Position numbers and translations under genes: made by a program. The notes beneath the pieces are model-generated. The model was not told the DNA's origin. It saw nothing but the letters and a program-made list of their open reading frames with translations, and did not search any database. DNA of 64,000 bases from Mycobacterium sp. IS-836 (lineage in GTDB: Bacteria > Actinomycetota > Actinomycetes > Mycobacteriales > Mycobacteriaceae), in assembly GCF_001954275.1 (NCBI RefSeq), contig NZ_MBEU01000030.1:1-64000 (forward strand). The letters run 5' to 3'. How positions within the stretch are numbered: position 1 is the stretch's first letter; each line of letters starts with the position of its first letter. Shown here piece after piece: positions 17,483 to 25,662 of this stretch.

Positions 17483-18760
17483 TTAGGGCCGTTCGGGCGG
17501 GACCGGGGGTTCCGGCGGCCCGGCATCGGGTGGCTCCTCCGATGCCGGCGGTTCCGATCCCGGCTCCGCCGCGTCCGGGCGGGCGGCGGGCCGCTGGGTG
17601 GGCAGCTTCTCCGTCTCGGCCTCGGCGCCGGGCACCGGTTCCTCCAGCCCGGTGCGGCCGAAGAAGTCCTGATCGGCGCGGTCCAGGCCGGGGTCGGTGA
17701 GCGCGCTTTCGGTGCGCAGGCTGAACGAGGCGAGCAATCCGCCGCCGATCAGCGCGATCAAACCGACCGCGGTGAAGGTGATCGGCAGCACCCGCGACCA
17801 CAGGGCCAGCCGGTCGCGTTCGTCGCGGGCCGCGTTGACCTGGGCCTCGACGGTGTCTTCGGTCGAGGTGACGCGGTAGTCGGCCAGCGTCACCTCGGGC
17901 TTCAGCGGATCACGCGCGAAGTAGTGGTTGGCGTGCTCGGTCTGCTTGACGATGGTGCCCGACACTGGGTCCACCCAGAACGTCCGCTGTGCGGCGTAGT
18001 AGCGCGTCATGGTGACCTGCTCGGCCGGATCGCCGCCCACCCCCCACATCGCCGCGGACGTGGTGACCTTGCCGTCCTCGTCGCCGGCGTAGAGCGACGG
18101 GTACTTCACCGGAGCCGTCAGCTTGCCGTCCGGGTTGTAGCCGACGTTCTGCGTGAAGCGGTAGGTGGTCAGGCCGTTGACGTCTTCCTGGCTTTCGTAG
18201 TTGACGTCGAAGGCCTTCTGCGCGATCGGGTCGAAGTAGGGGTAGGTCTTCTTCTCGGTGTGGAACGGGAATCGGTAGGACAGCCCGTCGTGCCGCAGCG
18301 GGATCGCGGTGGGCGGGTTCTCGTCACTGAAGGAGCGCGGCTTCTGCACCGAGCCGCCGGTGTGGGTGTCGTCCGAGACCGCCAGCGCGGTCCTGCGGTT
18401 GAGGGTGACGGTGTCGACGATCGCCAGCAGCAGTCCGCTGTCCTTTTGCTTGTCGGTGCGCCGAACCGACGTGCCGACCTGCAGCGTGACCACGTCGGCG
18501 TTGGCCGGGGATTCGACGCTGACCTGCTGCTGGGACACCAGCGGCACGTTCTGGTTGACGACGAGGTGATCGCTGGACAAGGACGCCGAGTCGAGCGCGG
18601 TGCCGTTGCCGTCGCTGATCAAGTTGGCGTCGAGATTGAGCGGGACCTTGGTGATCCTGCTGCTGGTGTAGGTCGACAGCAGCAGGGCGGCGATCAGCAA
18701 GGCGGCTCCGAGTCCGATGATCCCGCATGCGGCGAACCGCAACATGACTGCTCGGTTCAC
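17483..18760 (-). CDS. DUF3068/PorA-family membrane-anchored protein (Rv0227c-like)
   Basis: A 425-residue protein with a signal-anchor near the N-terminus (FAACGIIGLGAALLIAALLL), a long extracytoplasmic domain rich in beta-forming sequence (YRFPFHTEKKTYPYFDP), a second helix near residue 345 (LPITFTAVGLIALIGGGLLA) and an acidic Pro/Glu-rich cytoplasmic tail. This is the DUF3068 arrangement conserved in mycolic-acid bacteria. Start is GTG 18760 with AGGAGGACA upstream. The function is unresolved; location and neighbours point to the cell envelope. Confidence 0.82.
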   Translation of the reverse strand: MNRAVMLRFAACGIIGLGAALLIAALLLSTYTSSRITKVPLNLDANLISDGNGTALDSASLSSDHLVVNQNVPLVSQQQVSVESPANADVVTLQVGTSVRRTDKQKDSGLLLAIVDTVTLNRRTALAVSDDTHTGGSVQKPRSFSDENPPTAIPLRHDGLSYRFPFHTEKKTYPYFDPIAQKAFDVNYESQEDVNGLTTYRFTQNVGYNPDGKLTAPVKYPSLYAGDEDGKVTTSAAMWGVGGDPAEQVTMTRYYAAQRTFWVDPVSGTIVKQTEHANHYFARDPLKPEVTLADYRVTSTEDTVEAQVNAARDERDRLALWSRVLPITFTAVGLIALIGGGLLASFSLRTESALTDPGLDRADQDFFGRTGLEEPVPGAEAETEKLPTQRPAARPDAAEPGSEPPASEEPPDAGPPEPPVPPERP

Positions 18761-18907
18761 GTTGCTGTGTCCTCCTAGTGGTCCTCAAAGTTCTCAGACT
18801 CTTCGGCCGCCCCCTCTGGCCTGACCAAGCAGCGGCAAACCCGTTTGACCCTAACAGCAGAATTTAAGGTCTCGGCTTACGAACCTAGCGACAGGCAGAC
18901 TGTCAAC

Positions 18908-20074
18908 GTGAACGATGACCAGCAGGTGGGTGGCGTCCGCAGCTTCCTGCCCGCCGTGGAGGGTATGCGCGCATGCGCGGCCATGGGTGTGGTCGTCACG
19001 CACGTCGCCTTCCAGACAGGCCATTCGAGCGGTGTCACTGGCAGGTTGTTCGGTCGCTTCGACCTGGCAGTGGCGGTGTTCTTCGCCTTGTCTGGCTTTC
19101 TGCTGTGGCGTGGCCATGCGGCCGCCGCACGGGATCGGGGATCGCGCCCGCGCACCGGCCACTACCTGCGATCGAGGGTGGTCCGCATCATGCCCGCATA
19201 TCTCGTCGCGGTGGTCGTGATCCTGTGCCTGCTGCCCGACTCCGATCACGCCAGCCCGACGGTGTGGCTGGCGAACCTGACCCTTACCCAGATCTACGTG
19301 CCGCTCACCCTGACCGGCGGCCTGACGCAGATGTGGAGCCTCTCGGTCGAGGTCGGCTTCTACCTGGCGTTGCCGATCCTCGCGCTGCTGGCCCGACGCA
19401 TCCCGGTCCGCGCCCGCATACCGGTGATCGCCGCGTTCGGCGCGCTCAGCTGGGCGTGGGGCTGGGTGCCGTTCGCGCATGCGGGTTCGGGCGTCAATCC
19501 GCTGAACTGGCCGCCCGCGTTCTTCTCGTGGTTCGCCGCGGGCATGCTGCTGGCGGAATTGGTCTATAGCGGGGTCGGGTTGGCGCATCGGCTGGCACGA
19601 CGCCGCGTGCTGATGGCCGTGATCGCCGCGCTGGCGTACCTGGTCGCGGCCTCCCCGCTGGCCGGCCCCGAGGGGTTGATTCCGGGTACCGCCACGCAGT
19701 TCGCGGTGAAGACGGCGGCGGGTTCCCTCGTGGCTTTCGCACTGGTCGCGCCGTTGGTGCTGGACCGGCCCGATACGCCACACCGGGTGCTGGGCACCAC
19801 CGCCATGGTCACGCTGGGGCGCTGGTCCTACGGGCTTTTCATCTGGCACCTCGCCGCATTGGCCATGGTGTTCCCCGTGATCGGGACCTTCCCGTTCACC
19901 GGGCGGATGGTAGAGGTGTTGGCGTTGACGCTGATCTTCGGTTGGGCGATCGCCGCCGTCAGCTACGGGCTGGTCGAGTCGCCCTGCCGGGAAGCGTTGC
20001 GGCGCTGGGAGAAACGCGAGAAACCGGCGGATGCGAAGGTCATAGACGCTGAGGCGGACGCGATCGCGCCATGA
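18908..20074 (+). CDS. Acyltransferase-3 family membrane protein (Rv0228-like)
   Basis: An integral membrane O-acyltransferase of about 388 residues with some ten helices. The family opening is present as RSFLPAVEGMRACAAMGVVVTHVAF with the catalytic-type histidine, followed by FFALSGFLLWRGHA and LTQMWSLSVEVGFYL. Such enzymes acylate glycans or glycolipids at the membrane. The conserved part starts soon after GTG 18908, which I use. A TTG at 18845 would add 21 residues, but sits in a TTGACC context that looks like promoter sequence. Its 3' end overlaps the convergent ligase gene by 35 nt. Confidence 0.82.
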   Translation: MNDDQQVGGVRSFLPAVEGMRACAAMGVVVTHVAFQTGHSSGVTGRLFGRFDLAVAVFFALSGFLLWRGHAAAARDRGSRPRTGHYLRSRVVRIMPAYLVAVVVILCLLPDSDHASPTVWLANLTLTQIYVPLTLTGGLTQMWSLSVEVGFYLALPILALLARRIPVRARIPVIAAFGALSWAWGWVPFAHAGSGVNPLNWPPAFFSWFAAGMLLAELVYSGVGLAHRLARRRVLMAVIAALAYLVAASPLAGPEGLIPGTATQFAVKTAAGSLVAFALVAPLVLDRPDTPHRVLGTTAMVTLGRWSYGLFIWHLAALAMVFPVIGTFPFTGRMVEVLALTLIFGWAIAAVSYGLVESPCREALRRWEKREKPADAKVIDAEADAIAP

Positions 20075-21521
20075 TCTCGGCGCGCACCGCCGACCGCCGC
20101 GCCTTGCCGGCGTCGTCGCGCAGTGGGGAGCCGACGAATTCGACGGTGTGCGGCACCTTGTACGACGAAATGCGTTCGCGCAGAAACTCTTTCACGCTCA
20201 CCTCGTCCAGCGCCGACCCGTCGGCGACGTGCACCAGGGCATACGGCACCTGGCCCAGGTCGCCGGCGTTCGGGTCCGGGACACCGACGACCAGGCAGGA
20301 CAACACATCCGGGTGCGCCGACAGGGCGTTCTCGATTTCGGCCGGATAGACGTTGCGACCGCCCACGGTGAACATGTCGACGCGGCGGTCCGACAGGTAG
20401 AGGTATCCGTCTTCGTCGAAGTAACCGAGGTCGCCCAGCGAGTCCCAGCCGTCACGCGACTTCGCCGTCACGCCGATGTATCGGTAGGTCGGCGCGCTGC
20501 CCGGGCTGGGCCGCATGTAGATCTCGCCGACCACCCCGGGCGGGCAGGGGTTGCCGTCGTCGTCGAGCACCTTCATCTCCCCGGCGACCACCACACCGAC
20601 CGAGCCGCGATGGGTGAGCCACTGGTCGCCGGAGATGAACGTCAAAGCCTGTAATTCGGTGCCGCCGTAGAGTTCCCAGACGGCTTCGGGGCCCAGCAAC
20701 TCGATCCACGCCTGCTTGATTGCCGGCGGGCACGGCGCGCCCATGTGCCAGAACCGCCGGATCGACGACAGGTCATAGGAGCCGGGGTCGGCATGGTAGA
20801 CCGGCAGCGCCCGCTGCATGATCGTCGGCACCACCGTCAGGAACGTGACGCGATGGTCGCCGATCAGCCGGAGGAACCCGTGCGGGTCGAACCGGCTCAT
20901 CAACACCAAGTGGTGGCCCATCACCAACCCGATCGTCGCGGTGGTGAAGCCGGTGTTGTGGGACAGCGGGATCGGCACCAGCGTGGTGTCGCCCTCCTGC
21001 GCGCCCAGCGGATAGCCAATCGCCGGCGGAATCCGGCTGTCGCCGCCGGATTCGATGAGCTTGGGCCGCCCGGTGCTGCCGCCCGAGCCCATCGCCTTCC
21101 ACACCGGCGAGACCGCTTCCGGCAACACGGCGTCGGACAACGTCGGGTCGGGAACGAAACCGGTTGGCACGCTTGGGATGCCGGCGTGCTCGCGGCCGAC
21201 CAGCAACGCCGGCGGCCGCAGGTCCAGCAGGCCCTGCAGCTCGGCGTCCGGCAGCCGCGCGGACAGCGGCTGGGGCACCGCGCCCAGCTTCCAGCACGCC
21301 ACCGCCGCCTGGATCCACTCGATCGAGTTGGGCAACACCATCGTCACGTAGTCGCCGACACCGACGCCGCGCTCGGCGTACGCGCGGGCCAGTCGGTTCG
21401 TCGAGCGATCGAGTTCGGCGCGGGTGATGGTCAGCCCGTCGCACGTGACCGCGGGCTCGTCGGGAGCGAGTGCGGCCAGCGCCGATATCTGCGAACCGAT
21501 CGGGGGGACCGGCCCGGTCAT
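20040..21521 (-). CDS. AMP-forming ligase with divergent P-loop
   Basis: A 493-residue ANL-family protein. The phosphate loop reads MGSGGSTGRPKLIES rather than the usual TSGTTGxPK. A5 is VWELYGGTELQ, A8 is LSDRRVDMFTVGGRNVYPAEIE, and the A10 lysine lies in RDDAGKARRSA. It should still make an acyl-adenylate or acyl-CoA, and the unusual loop marks a subfamily like bile-acid or aromatic-acid CoA ligases. ATG 21521 overlaps the stop of the upstream phosphotriesterase-like gene (TGATG), so translation is coupled. H37Rv lacks it here as far as I recall. Confidence 0.82.
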   Translation of the reverse strand: MTGPVPPIGSQISALAALAPDEPAVTCDGLTITRAELDRSTNRLARAYAERGVGVGDYVTMVLPNSIEWIQAAVACWKLGAVPQPLSARLPDAELQGLLDLRPPALLVGREHAGIPSVPTGFVPDPTLSDAVLPEAVSPVWKAMGSGGSTGRPKLIESGGDSRIPPAIGYPLGAQEGDTTLVPIPLSHNTGFTTATIGLVMGHHLVLMSRFDPHGFLRLIGDHRVTFLTVVPTIMQRALPVYHADPGSYDLSSIRRFWHMGAPCPPAIKQAWIELLGPEAVWELYGGTELQALTFISGDQWLTHRGSVGVVVAGEMKVLDDDGNPCPPGVVGEIYMRPSPGSAPTYRYIGVTAKSRDGWDSLGDLGYFDEDGYLYLSDRRVDMFTVGGRNVYPAEIENALSAHPDVLSCLVVGVPDPNAGDLGQVPYALVHVADGSALDEVSVKEFLRERISSYKVPHTVEFVGSPLRDDAGKARRSAVRAEIMARSRPPQRL

Positions 21522-22498
21522 CAATAGGCGCCCTGTCGCTCGAAGATGCGCCGCGGGTTGTCGACCAGCATGGTGTGCAGCTGTTCGTCGGTGACGCCGC
21601 GCTCCTTCAGCGCCGGGATCACGTCGTTGTGGATGTGCAGGTAATGCCAGTTGGGCGCCGCCACCGGCAACAACTCCTCGGGGATCGCGTCGAAGTAGCA
21701 GTTGGCGTCGTGGGAGAGCACCATCTTGTCGGCGTGGCCGCGCTCGCACATCTGTGCCACCGTGTTCACCCGGTCCTCGAACGGCAGGAACACGTCGATG
21801 CCGAATCGGTCCATGCCGATGTAGGAGCCGGCGCCGATCAGCTCCTCGAGGTAGTCGAGGTCGGTGGTGTCGCCGGAGTGGCCGATCACCACCCGGCTCA
21901 GGTCGACGCCCTCCTCTTCGAAGATGCGTTGCTGCTCGAGGCCGCGCCGCATCCCCGCGTGGGTGTGCGTCGAGATCGGCACCCCGGTGCGCTTGTGCGC
22001 CTGCGCGACGGCGCGCAGCACGCGCTCCACGCCCGGGGTCACGCCGGGCTCGTCGGTGGCACATTTGAGGATCCCGGCCTTGATGCCGGTGTCGGCGATG
22101 CCCTCCTCGATGTCGCGGACGAACATGTCGGTCATGATCTCCGGGCCGTCCATCGGCGTGCCCGGCCCCAGGTAGTGGAAGCGGAACGGGACATCGTTGT
22201 AGGTGTAAAGCCCGGTCGCCACAACGATATTCAGGTCGGTCGCGGCCGCGACGCGCGCGATGCGCGGGATGTAGCGGCCCAGCCCGATGACGGTGAGGTC
22301 CACGATGGTGTCCACCCCTCGGGCTTTGAGCTCGTTGAGCCGGTCGATGGCATCGGCCACCCGCTTTTCCTCGTCGCCCCAGGCTTCCGGATAGTTCTGG
22401 GCGATCTCAGTGGTCATGATGAACACGTGCTCGTGCATGAGCGTCACGCCGATATCGGCGGTATCGATGGGGCCGCGGGCTGTATTGAGTTCTGACAC
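21521..22498 (-). CDS. php: Phosphotriesterase-like lactonase (PLL)
   Basis: A 325-residue amidohydrolase-fold enzyme. Binuclear metal ligands are all visible: His pair in TLMHEHVF, carboxylated Lys in GILKCATDEPG, His in STHTHAG, His in IGHSGDT and Asp in LSHDANC. The M. tuberculosis orthologue (Rv0230c) hydrolyses lactones, including acyl-homoserine lactones, with weak phosphotriesterase activity. I start it at GTG 22498 (MSELNTARGP), the homologous N-terminus. A TAGCAT box ends 7 nt before it, so the mRNA may be leaderless. A GTCGT-N5-ACGAC dyad lies at 22513-22527. Confidence 0.9.
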   Translation of the reverse strand: MSELNTARGPIDTADIGVTLMHEHVFIMTTEIAQNYPEAWGDEEKRVADAIDRLNELKARGVDTIVDLTVIGLGRYIPRIARVAAATDLNIVVATGLYTYNDVPFRFHYLGPGTPMDGPEIMTDMFVRDIEEGIADTGIKAGILKCATDEPGVTPGVERVLRAVAQAHKRTGVPISTHTHAGMRRGLEQQRIFEEEGVDLSRVVIGHSGDTTDLDYLEELIGAGSYIGMDRFGIDVFLPFEDRVNTVAQMCERGHADKMVLSHDANCYFDAIPEELLPVAAPNWHYLHIHNDVIPALKERGVTDEQLHTMLVDNPRRIFERQGAY

Positions 22499-22553
22499 GA
22501 CAGTGATGCTAGGTCGTCTCGAACGACTCTGGTAAGTGGTTTGGCGCGGCGGC

Positions 22554-23000
22554 TCAAGGCTCCAGGTCGGTGGCCGCGCGGTATGAGCCGTCCATGTAGA
22601 ACGGCGTCGAGTCGTGTCGGTGCGTGATGAGCCACGAACCATCGATGCGGCGCAGGCCGAAGGTCGAGCGGATCCACAACGTGATCAATTGGTCCTGACC
22701 AACCGGCGTCATCCTCATCTGGGTGAGGGTGTGCACGAAGGCAAGGTCGCCGTCTTGGCTCACGACCGGGTCGCGGAACGTGATCTGGACCGGACCATCG
22801 AATCCCGCGAACCAGGCGCGAATACCGTCGACGGTGCCGTACGGCGTTTCGGGGCCCTGCTGCAGTGGCGGCGCGAGCGAATACGCCACCAGATCGTCGG
22901 CATAGAGCGCGAACAGGCCGTCCGCGTCATGCGCCGCATGCGCGGCCGCGAACTTGTCGAGGACGGCGTGAACTTCGGTTCCAGCGTGGCTGATCTTCAT
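22554..23000 (-). CDS. SnoaL/NTF2-like fold protein
   Basis: A 148-residue protein of the NTF2-like superfamily: HAVLDKFAAAHAAHDADGLFALYADDL, then TPYGTVDGIRAWFAGF, and a late RRIDGSWLITHRHDS strand. Members act as small-molecule isomerases, cyclases or binding proteins; the role here is unknown. Start ATG 23000 follows AGAAGGGAT. A TGTCGA-N17-CGAC promoter lies about 50 nt upstream, inside the 3' end of the preceding gene. That places it under the ECF42-type sigma factor encoded at 24385. Confidence 0.8.
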   Translation of the reverse strand: MKISHAGTEVHAVLDKFAAAHAAHDADGLFALYADDLVAYSLAPPLQQGPETPYGTVDGIRAWFAGFDGPVQITFRDPVVSQDGDLAFVHTLTQMRMTPVGQDQLITLWIRSTFGLRRIDGSWLITHRHDSTPFYMDGSYRAATDLEP

Positions 23001-23085
23001 GGTGTGATCCCTTCTCGGTGGGCACCACGACGGGCGCCTTTAACCGGATGTCGAAGCTGGCTCGCCAGTTTCGACACGGGAGCGC
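22998..23085 (-). repeat. Promoter/leader repeat, copy 1
   Basis: This 88-nt stretch aligns without gaps to 23898-23985, exactly 900 bp away. Shared parts are the start codon, the ribosome site AGAAGGGAT, the TTAAAGGC spacer, the sigma-factor palindrome and the outer GCGCTCC. It looks like a duplicated regulatory cassette placed before two tandem genes. Confidence 0.75.
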
Positions 23086-23900
23086 AATACTTGGTCCTCG
23101 TCTGCAGCAAATGACACTGAAATGTCGCTGAGTTGAGCACAAATCATCGTCAACCCGGGGATGGGTCGATGTCCGGGCACCGCCAGCATCACCCTGCGAA
23201 AGGTCGGAAAAATCAGGCCGTCGACCTCGCGGTGGCGGCAGGTGAAATGCGCGGCCTTCAGCGGGATCGGCAGCAGCCGGGCGAGCAACCGCGCTTCGGC
23301 GAACACGTCGGGTAAGTAGTCGTGGCGGCGTATCAGCCCACGATCATCGATGTAGAAGGTCTCGCGGTGGCAATGCGAGTCAAATCCTTGTGGGTATTCG
23401 ACTTCGAGCCGACGCCAGATCTCGTTGTCGCCTCGCCAGTCCTCGCCGCGCCGCACCTGAAATCCGGGCTGCGTCATGCGGTAGGGGTGGGACATGTAAT
23501 TCGACATCGCGTACCCCACGAAATAGGCCGAATCGATGACGTCCCACCATCGGATGCGGCGGAACGCGCCGAGGCCGCCAAACCCACGCCGGGCTTGGGT
23601 GCGACGCTCGATGACGTTGCCGTGCGCCTCCACCAGCACCTCGTCGTGGGAGAAGGTGCAGGTGAGTTCGGGGCTCGGAAAGCCATGCATCACGTTGCCA
23701 AGGCCGTGAATATCCACCTGCTGGCGGTAGTGGTAGTCCTCAAGTGGCCGACCCGGGAACTTCCACGTCGGCAACAAACCCCGGACCTGTACGTGTGAGC
23801 TGACCGTTTGGGCCTTGGCCCAGCGCGCGGCTCCGCCATGGGCGTCCACCACCTCCGACAGCAGGGCAGCGCCGCGAGTCGTGGCGAGGTCTGACTTCAT
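23040..23900 (-). CDS. Conserved hypothetical protein in the ECF42 regulon
   Basis: A 286-residue soluble protein starting MKSDLATTRGAALLSEVVDA. Central features include GFDSHCHRETFYIDDRGLIRRHDY and a later RHREVDGLIFPTFRRV segment, a beta-rich pattern. I do not recognise the family; a LolA-like fold is possible but unproven. Its last dozen codons (RVETGEPASTSG) are the promoter palindrome of the next gene, so this tail probably arose when the regulatory cassette was duplicated. It has its own TGTCGA-N17-CGTC promoter and AGAAGGGAT site. Confidence 0.72.
   Translation of the reverse strand: MKSDLATTRGAALLSEVVDAHGGAARWAKAQTVSSHVQVRGLLPTWKFPGRPLEDYHYRQQVDIHGLGNVMHGFPSPELTCTFSHDEVLVEAHGNVIERRTQARRGFGGLGAFRRIRWWDVIDSAYFVGYAMSNYMSHPYRMTQPGFQVRRGEDWRGDNEIWRRLEVEYPQGFDSHCHRETFYIDDRGLIRRHDYLPDVFAEARLLARLLPIPLKAAHFTCRHREVDGLIFPTFRRVMLAVPGHRPIPGLTMICAQLSDISVSFAADEDQVLRSRVETGEPASTSG
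23049..23076. promoter_or_regulatory. Symmetric ECF42-type promoter, site 1
   Basis: On the minus strand TGTCGA (23071-23076) is 17 nt from CGAC (23050-23053), pointing at the SnoaL-like gene. On the plus strand TGTCGA (23049-23054) is also 17 nt from CGAC (23072-23075), pointing the other way. The whole is a 26-bp palindrome with one mismatched pair. From memory, TGTCGA and CG(A/T)C are the -35 and -10 motifs reported for ECF42 sigma factors. Confidence 0.7.
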
Positions 23901-23985
23901 CGTTGGATCCCTTCTCCCGGGCTCCACGAAGCGGAGCCTTTAACGGGTTGACGAAACCGGCGAGCCAGTTTCGACACAGGAGCGC
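23898..23985 (-). repeat. Promoter/leader repeat, copy 2
   Basis: Second copy of the 88-nt regulatory cassette, ungapped relative to 22998-23085. It contains the start codon and leader of the 286-residue gene and the divergent promoter that also faces the DGPF gene. Confidence 0.75.
23949..23976. promoter_or_regulatory. Bidirectional ECF42-type promoter, site 2
   Basis: On the minus strand TGTCGA (23971-23976) and CGTC (23950-23953), spaced 17, drive the 286-residue gene. On the plus strand TGACGA (23949-23954, one mismatch) and CGAC (23972-23975), spaced 17, face the DGPF-sigma operon 40 nt away. One near-palindrome could thus serve both directions and give positive autoregulation of the sigma factor. 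Confidence 0.7.
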
Positions 23986-24016
23986 AAGAATTCGTCCAAA
24001 CTCACCGGAGGTTGTC

Positions 24017-24388
24017 GTGAAGTACATGATCTTGATCCAGAGCAACCCGCAGTTCGTCGAGCGCTGGCAGGCACTGCCCAAGGAGCAGCGCGATCGGTTC
24101 GGCCGAGACCACCTCGCGCTGACCGCCGAGCTCGCCGAGTCCGGCGAGCTGGTGGCGAGCGAAGGTCTTGCGGATCCGGCACTCGCGAAGCGCGTCACCG
24201 TCGCGGGCGACCAGACCATGATCAGTGACGGGCCGTTCGCCGAGGCGAAGGAGCACCTGGCCGGCTTCCTGCTCGTCGACTGCGAGGGCGAGGACCGCGC
24301 TTTGGCGATCGCGGCGCGGGTGCCCGACGCCGTCTGGGGTTTCGTAGAGGTCCGGCCGGTGCTCGATTTGAGCGGGTGGGAGATGTGA
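24017..24388 (+). CDS. DGPF/YCII-domain protein
   Basis: A 123-residue protein of the YCII-related DGPF family. It starts MKYMILIQSNPQ from GTG 24017 after GGAGG and carries the signature MISDGPFAEAKEHLAGF. DGPF proteins form small ferredoxin-like dimers and are the hallmark neighbours of ECF42 sigma factors. Their function, perhaps sensing or modifying a small molecule, is not settled. The stop TGA overlaps the sigma-factor GTG, so the two are translationally coupled. Confidence 0.87.
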   Translation: MKYMILIQSNPQFVERWQALPKEQRDRFGRDHLALTAELAESGELVASEGLADPALAKRVTVAGDQTMISDGPFAEAKEHLAGFLLVDCEGEDRALAIAARVPDAVWGFVEVRPVLDLSGWEM

Positions 24389-25593
24389 CGCCCAGCGAGG
24401 CTGCCATCGCCGGCCTGCTGCGCGAGCTCGCTCCACGCGTGCTTGGTGTGCTCGTGCGCCGTAATGGCAACTTCGACGACTGCGAGGACGCCGTGCAGGA
24501 GGCGCTGCTCGCCGCCGCGGTCAGCTGGCCGGTCGACGGCGTACCGAACAACCCGACGGGCTGGCTGATCACGACTTCGTCGCGGCGGCTGGTCGAAACC
24601 TGGCGGAAGGAGGCCGCACGCCGGCGCCGCGAAGACGCGTATGCGCTCGAGCCCGCGCCGGGCGAAGTGTCAGAGTCCGACGACACGTTGGCCCTGCTGT
24701 TCCTGTGCTGTCACCCCGAGCTGGCCGTCCCGTCACAGGTTGCGCTGACGCTGCGCGCGCTCGGCGGCCTGACCACGGCCGAGATCGCGCGCGCCCTGCT
24801 CCTGCCGGAGGCGACCGTCGGGCAGCGCATCAGCCGGGCGAAGGCACGCATCCGCGATACGGGCGCACAGTTTCGAATGCCCACCGCGTGCGAGCGCGAC
24901 GAGCGACTGCCCGCGGTGCTGCGCACGCTGTACCTGATCTTCAACGAGGGCTACACCGCGACGTCGGGCCGGGCCCTCAACCGGGTCGAGCTGACTTCCG
25001 AAGCGATCAGGTTGACCCGGCAGCTCCGGGTGAGCCTGCCCGACGAGGGCGAGGTCGCCGGGTTGCTTGCGCTCATGCTGCTCACGGACGCCCGACGCGG
25101 CGCCCGCACGGGCCCGGACGGCTCGCTGATTCCGCTGGCCGAGCAGGACCGCCGCCGGTGGGACCGGACCGCCATCGCCGAGGGCATCGCGATCATCGAG
25201 GCGACGTTGCCAGTCGCGAAGCCCGGGCCCTACCAGCTGCAGGCGGCCATCGCCGCGGTGCACGACGAGGCCGCTGACGCCCGCGCGACCGACTGGCCGC
25301 AGATCCTGGCCTTGTATGACGTGCTCGCGGCCCTCGCGCCTGGACCGATGGTCGCGCTCAACCGAACCGTCGCCATTGCGATGGTGCGTGGTCCGGCCGC
25401 CGCCCTCGCCGAACTCGATGACGTGGCGGCGGACCCCGCCCTCGGTGGACATCATCGCGTCGATGCCGTGCGGGCTCATCTGCTCGATGAGCTCGGCGAC
25501 CGAGAGGCTGCGCGCGAGTACTACCTTCGGGCGGCCCAGCGCACGCGCAGCATGCCCGAACGGAGTTACCTGCTGACGCGCGCGATGCGCTGA
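24385..25593 (+). CDS. ECF42-type RNA polymerase sigma factor with C-terminal extension
   Basis: A 402-residue ECF sigma factor, twice the usual ECF length. The sigma-2 region includes RNGNFDDCEDAVQEALLAA and PNNPTGWLITTSSRRL; sigma-4 shows LRALGGLTTAEIARALLLPEATVGQRISRAK. The last 230 residues, with FNEGYT, then YQLQAAIAAVHDEA and LDELGDREAAREYYLRA, are the helical TPR-like extension that defines ECF42 and controls activity. No anti-sigma gene is adjacent, as usual for this group. GTG 24385 overlaps the DGPF stop. Its own promoter is probably site 2. Confidence 0.88.
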   Translation: MTPSEAAIAGLLRELAPRVLGVLVRRNGNFDDCEDAVQEALLAAAVSWPVDGVPNNPTGWLITTSSRRLVETWRKEAARRRREDAYALEPAPGEVSESDDTLALLFLCCHPELAVPSQVALTLRALGGLTTAEIARALLLPEATVGQRISRAKARIRDTGAQFRMPTACERDERLPAVLRTLYLIFNEGYTATSGRALNRVELTSEAIRLTRQLRVSLPDEGEVAGLLALMLLTDARRGARTGPDGSLIPLAEQDRRRWDRTAIAEGIAIIEATLPVAKPGPYQLQAAIAAVHDEAADARATDWPQILALYDVLAALAPGPMVALNRTVAIAMVRGPAAALAELDDVAADPALGGHHRVDAVRAHLLDELGDREAAREYYLRAAQRTRSMPERSYLLTRAMR

Positions 25594-25662
25594 GGGCCGG
25601 CCGACAGTGCCGATTTGCCGGGCGCTCCCCGATCGCCGCGATAGTGCAGTACCGTCCAGCGC

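Noticed and set aside
15752..18778. Plus-strand open frame of about 1000 codons
   Set aside because: It runs antisense to two well-supported membrane protein genes, has an Arg/Gln/Gly-rich composition typical of a GC-skewed shadow frame, and no domain.
18845..18907. TTG-initiated extension of the acyltransferase-3 gene
   Set aside because: The TTG lies in TTGACC that looks like a promoter box; the conserved domain begins only after GTG 18908. Not excluded, but less likely.
21522..22064. N-terminal extension of the 20040-21521 ligase frame
   Set aside because: The extension is out of frame with, and fully inside, the phosphotriesterase-like gene. The homologous ligase start is ATG 21521.
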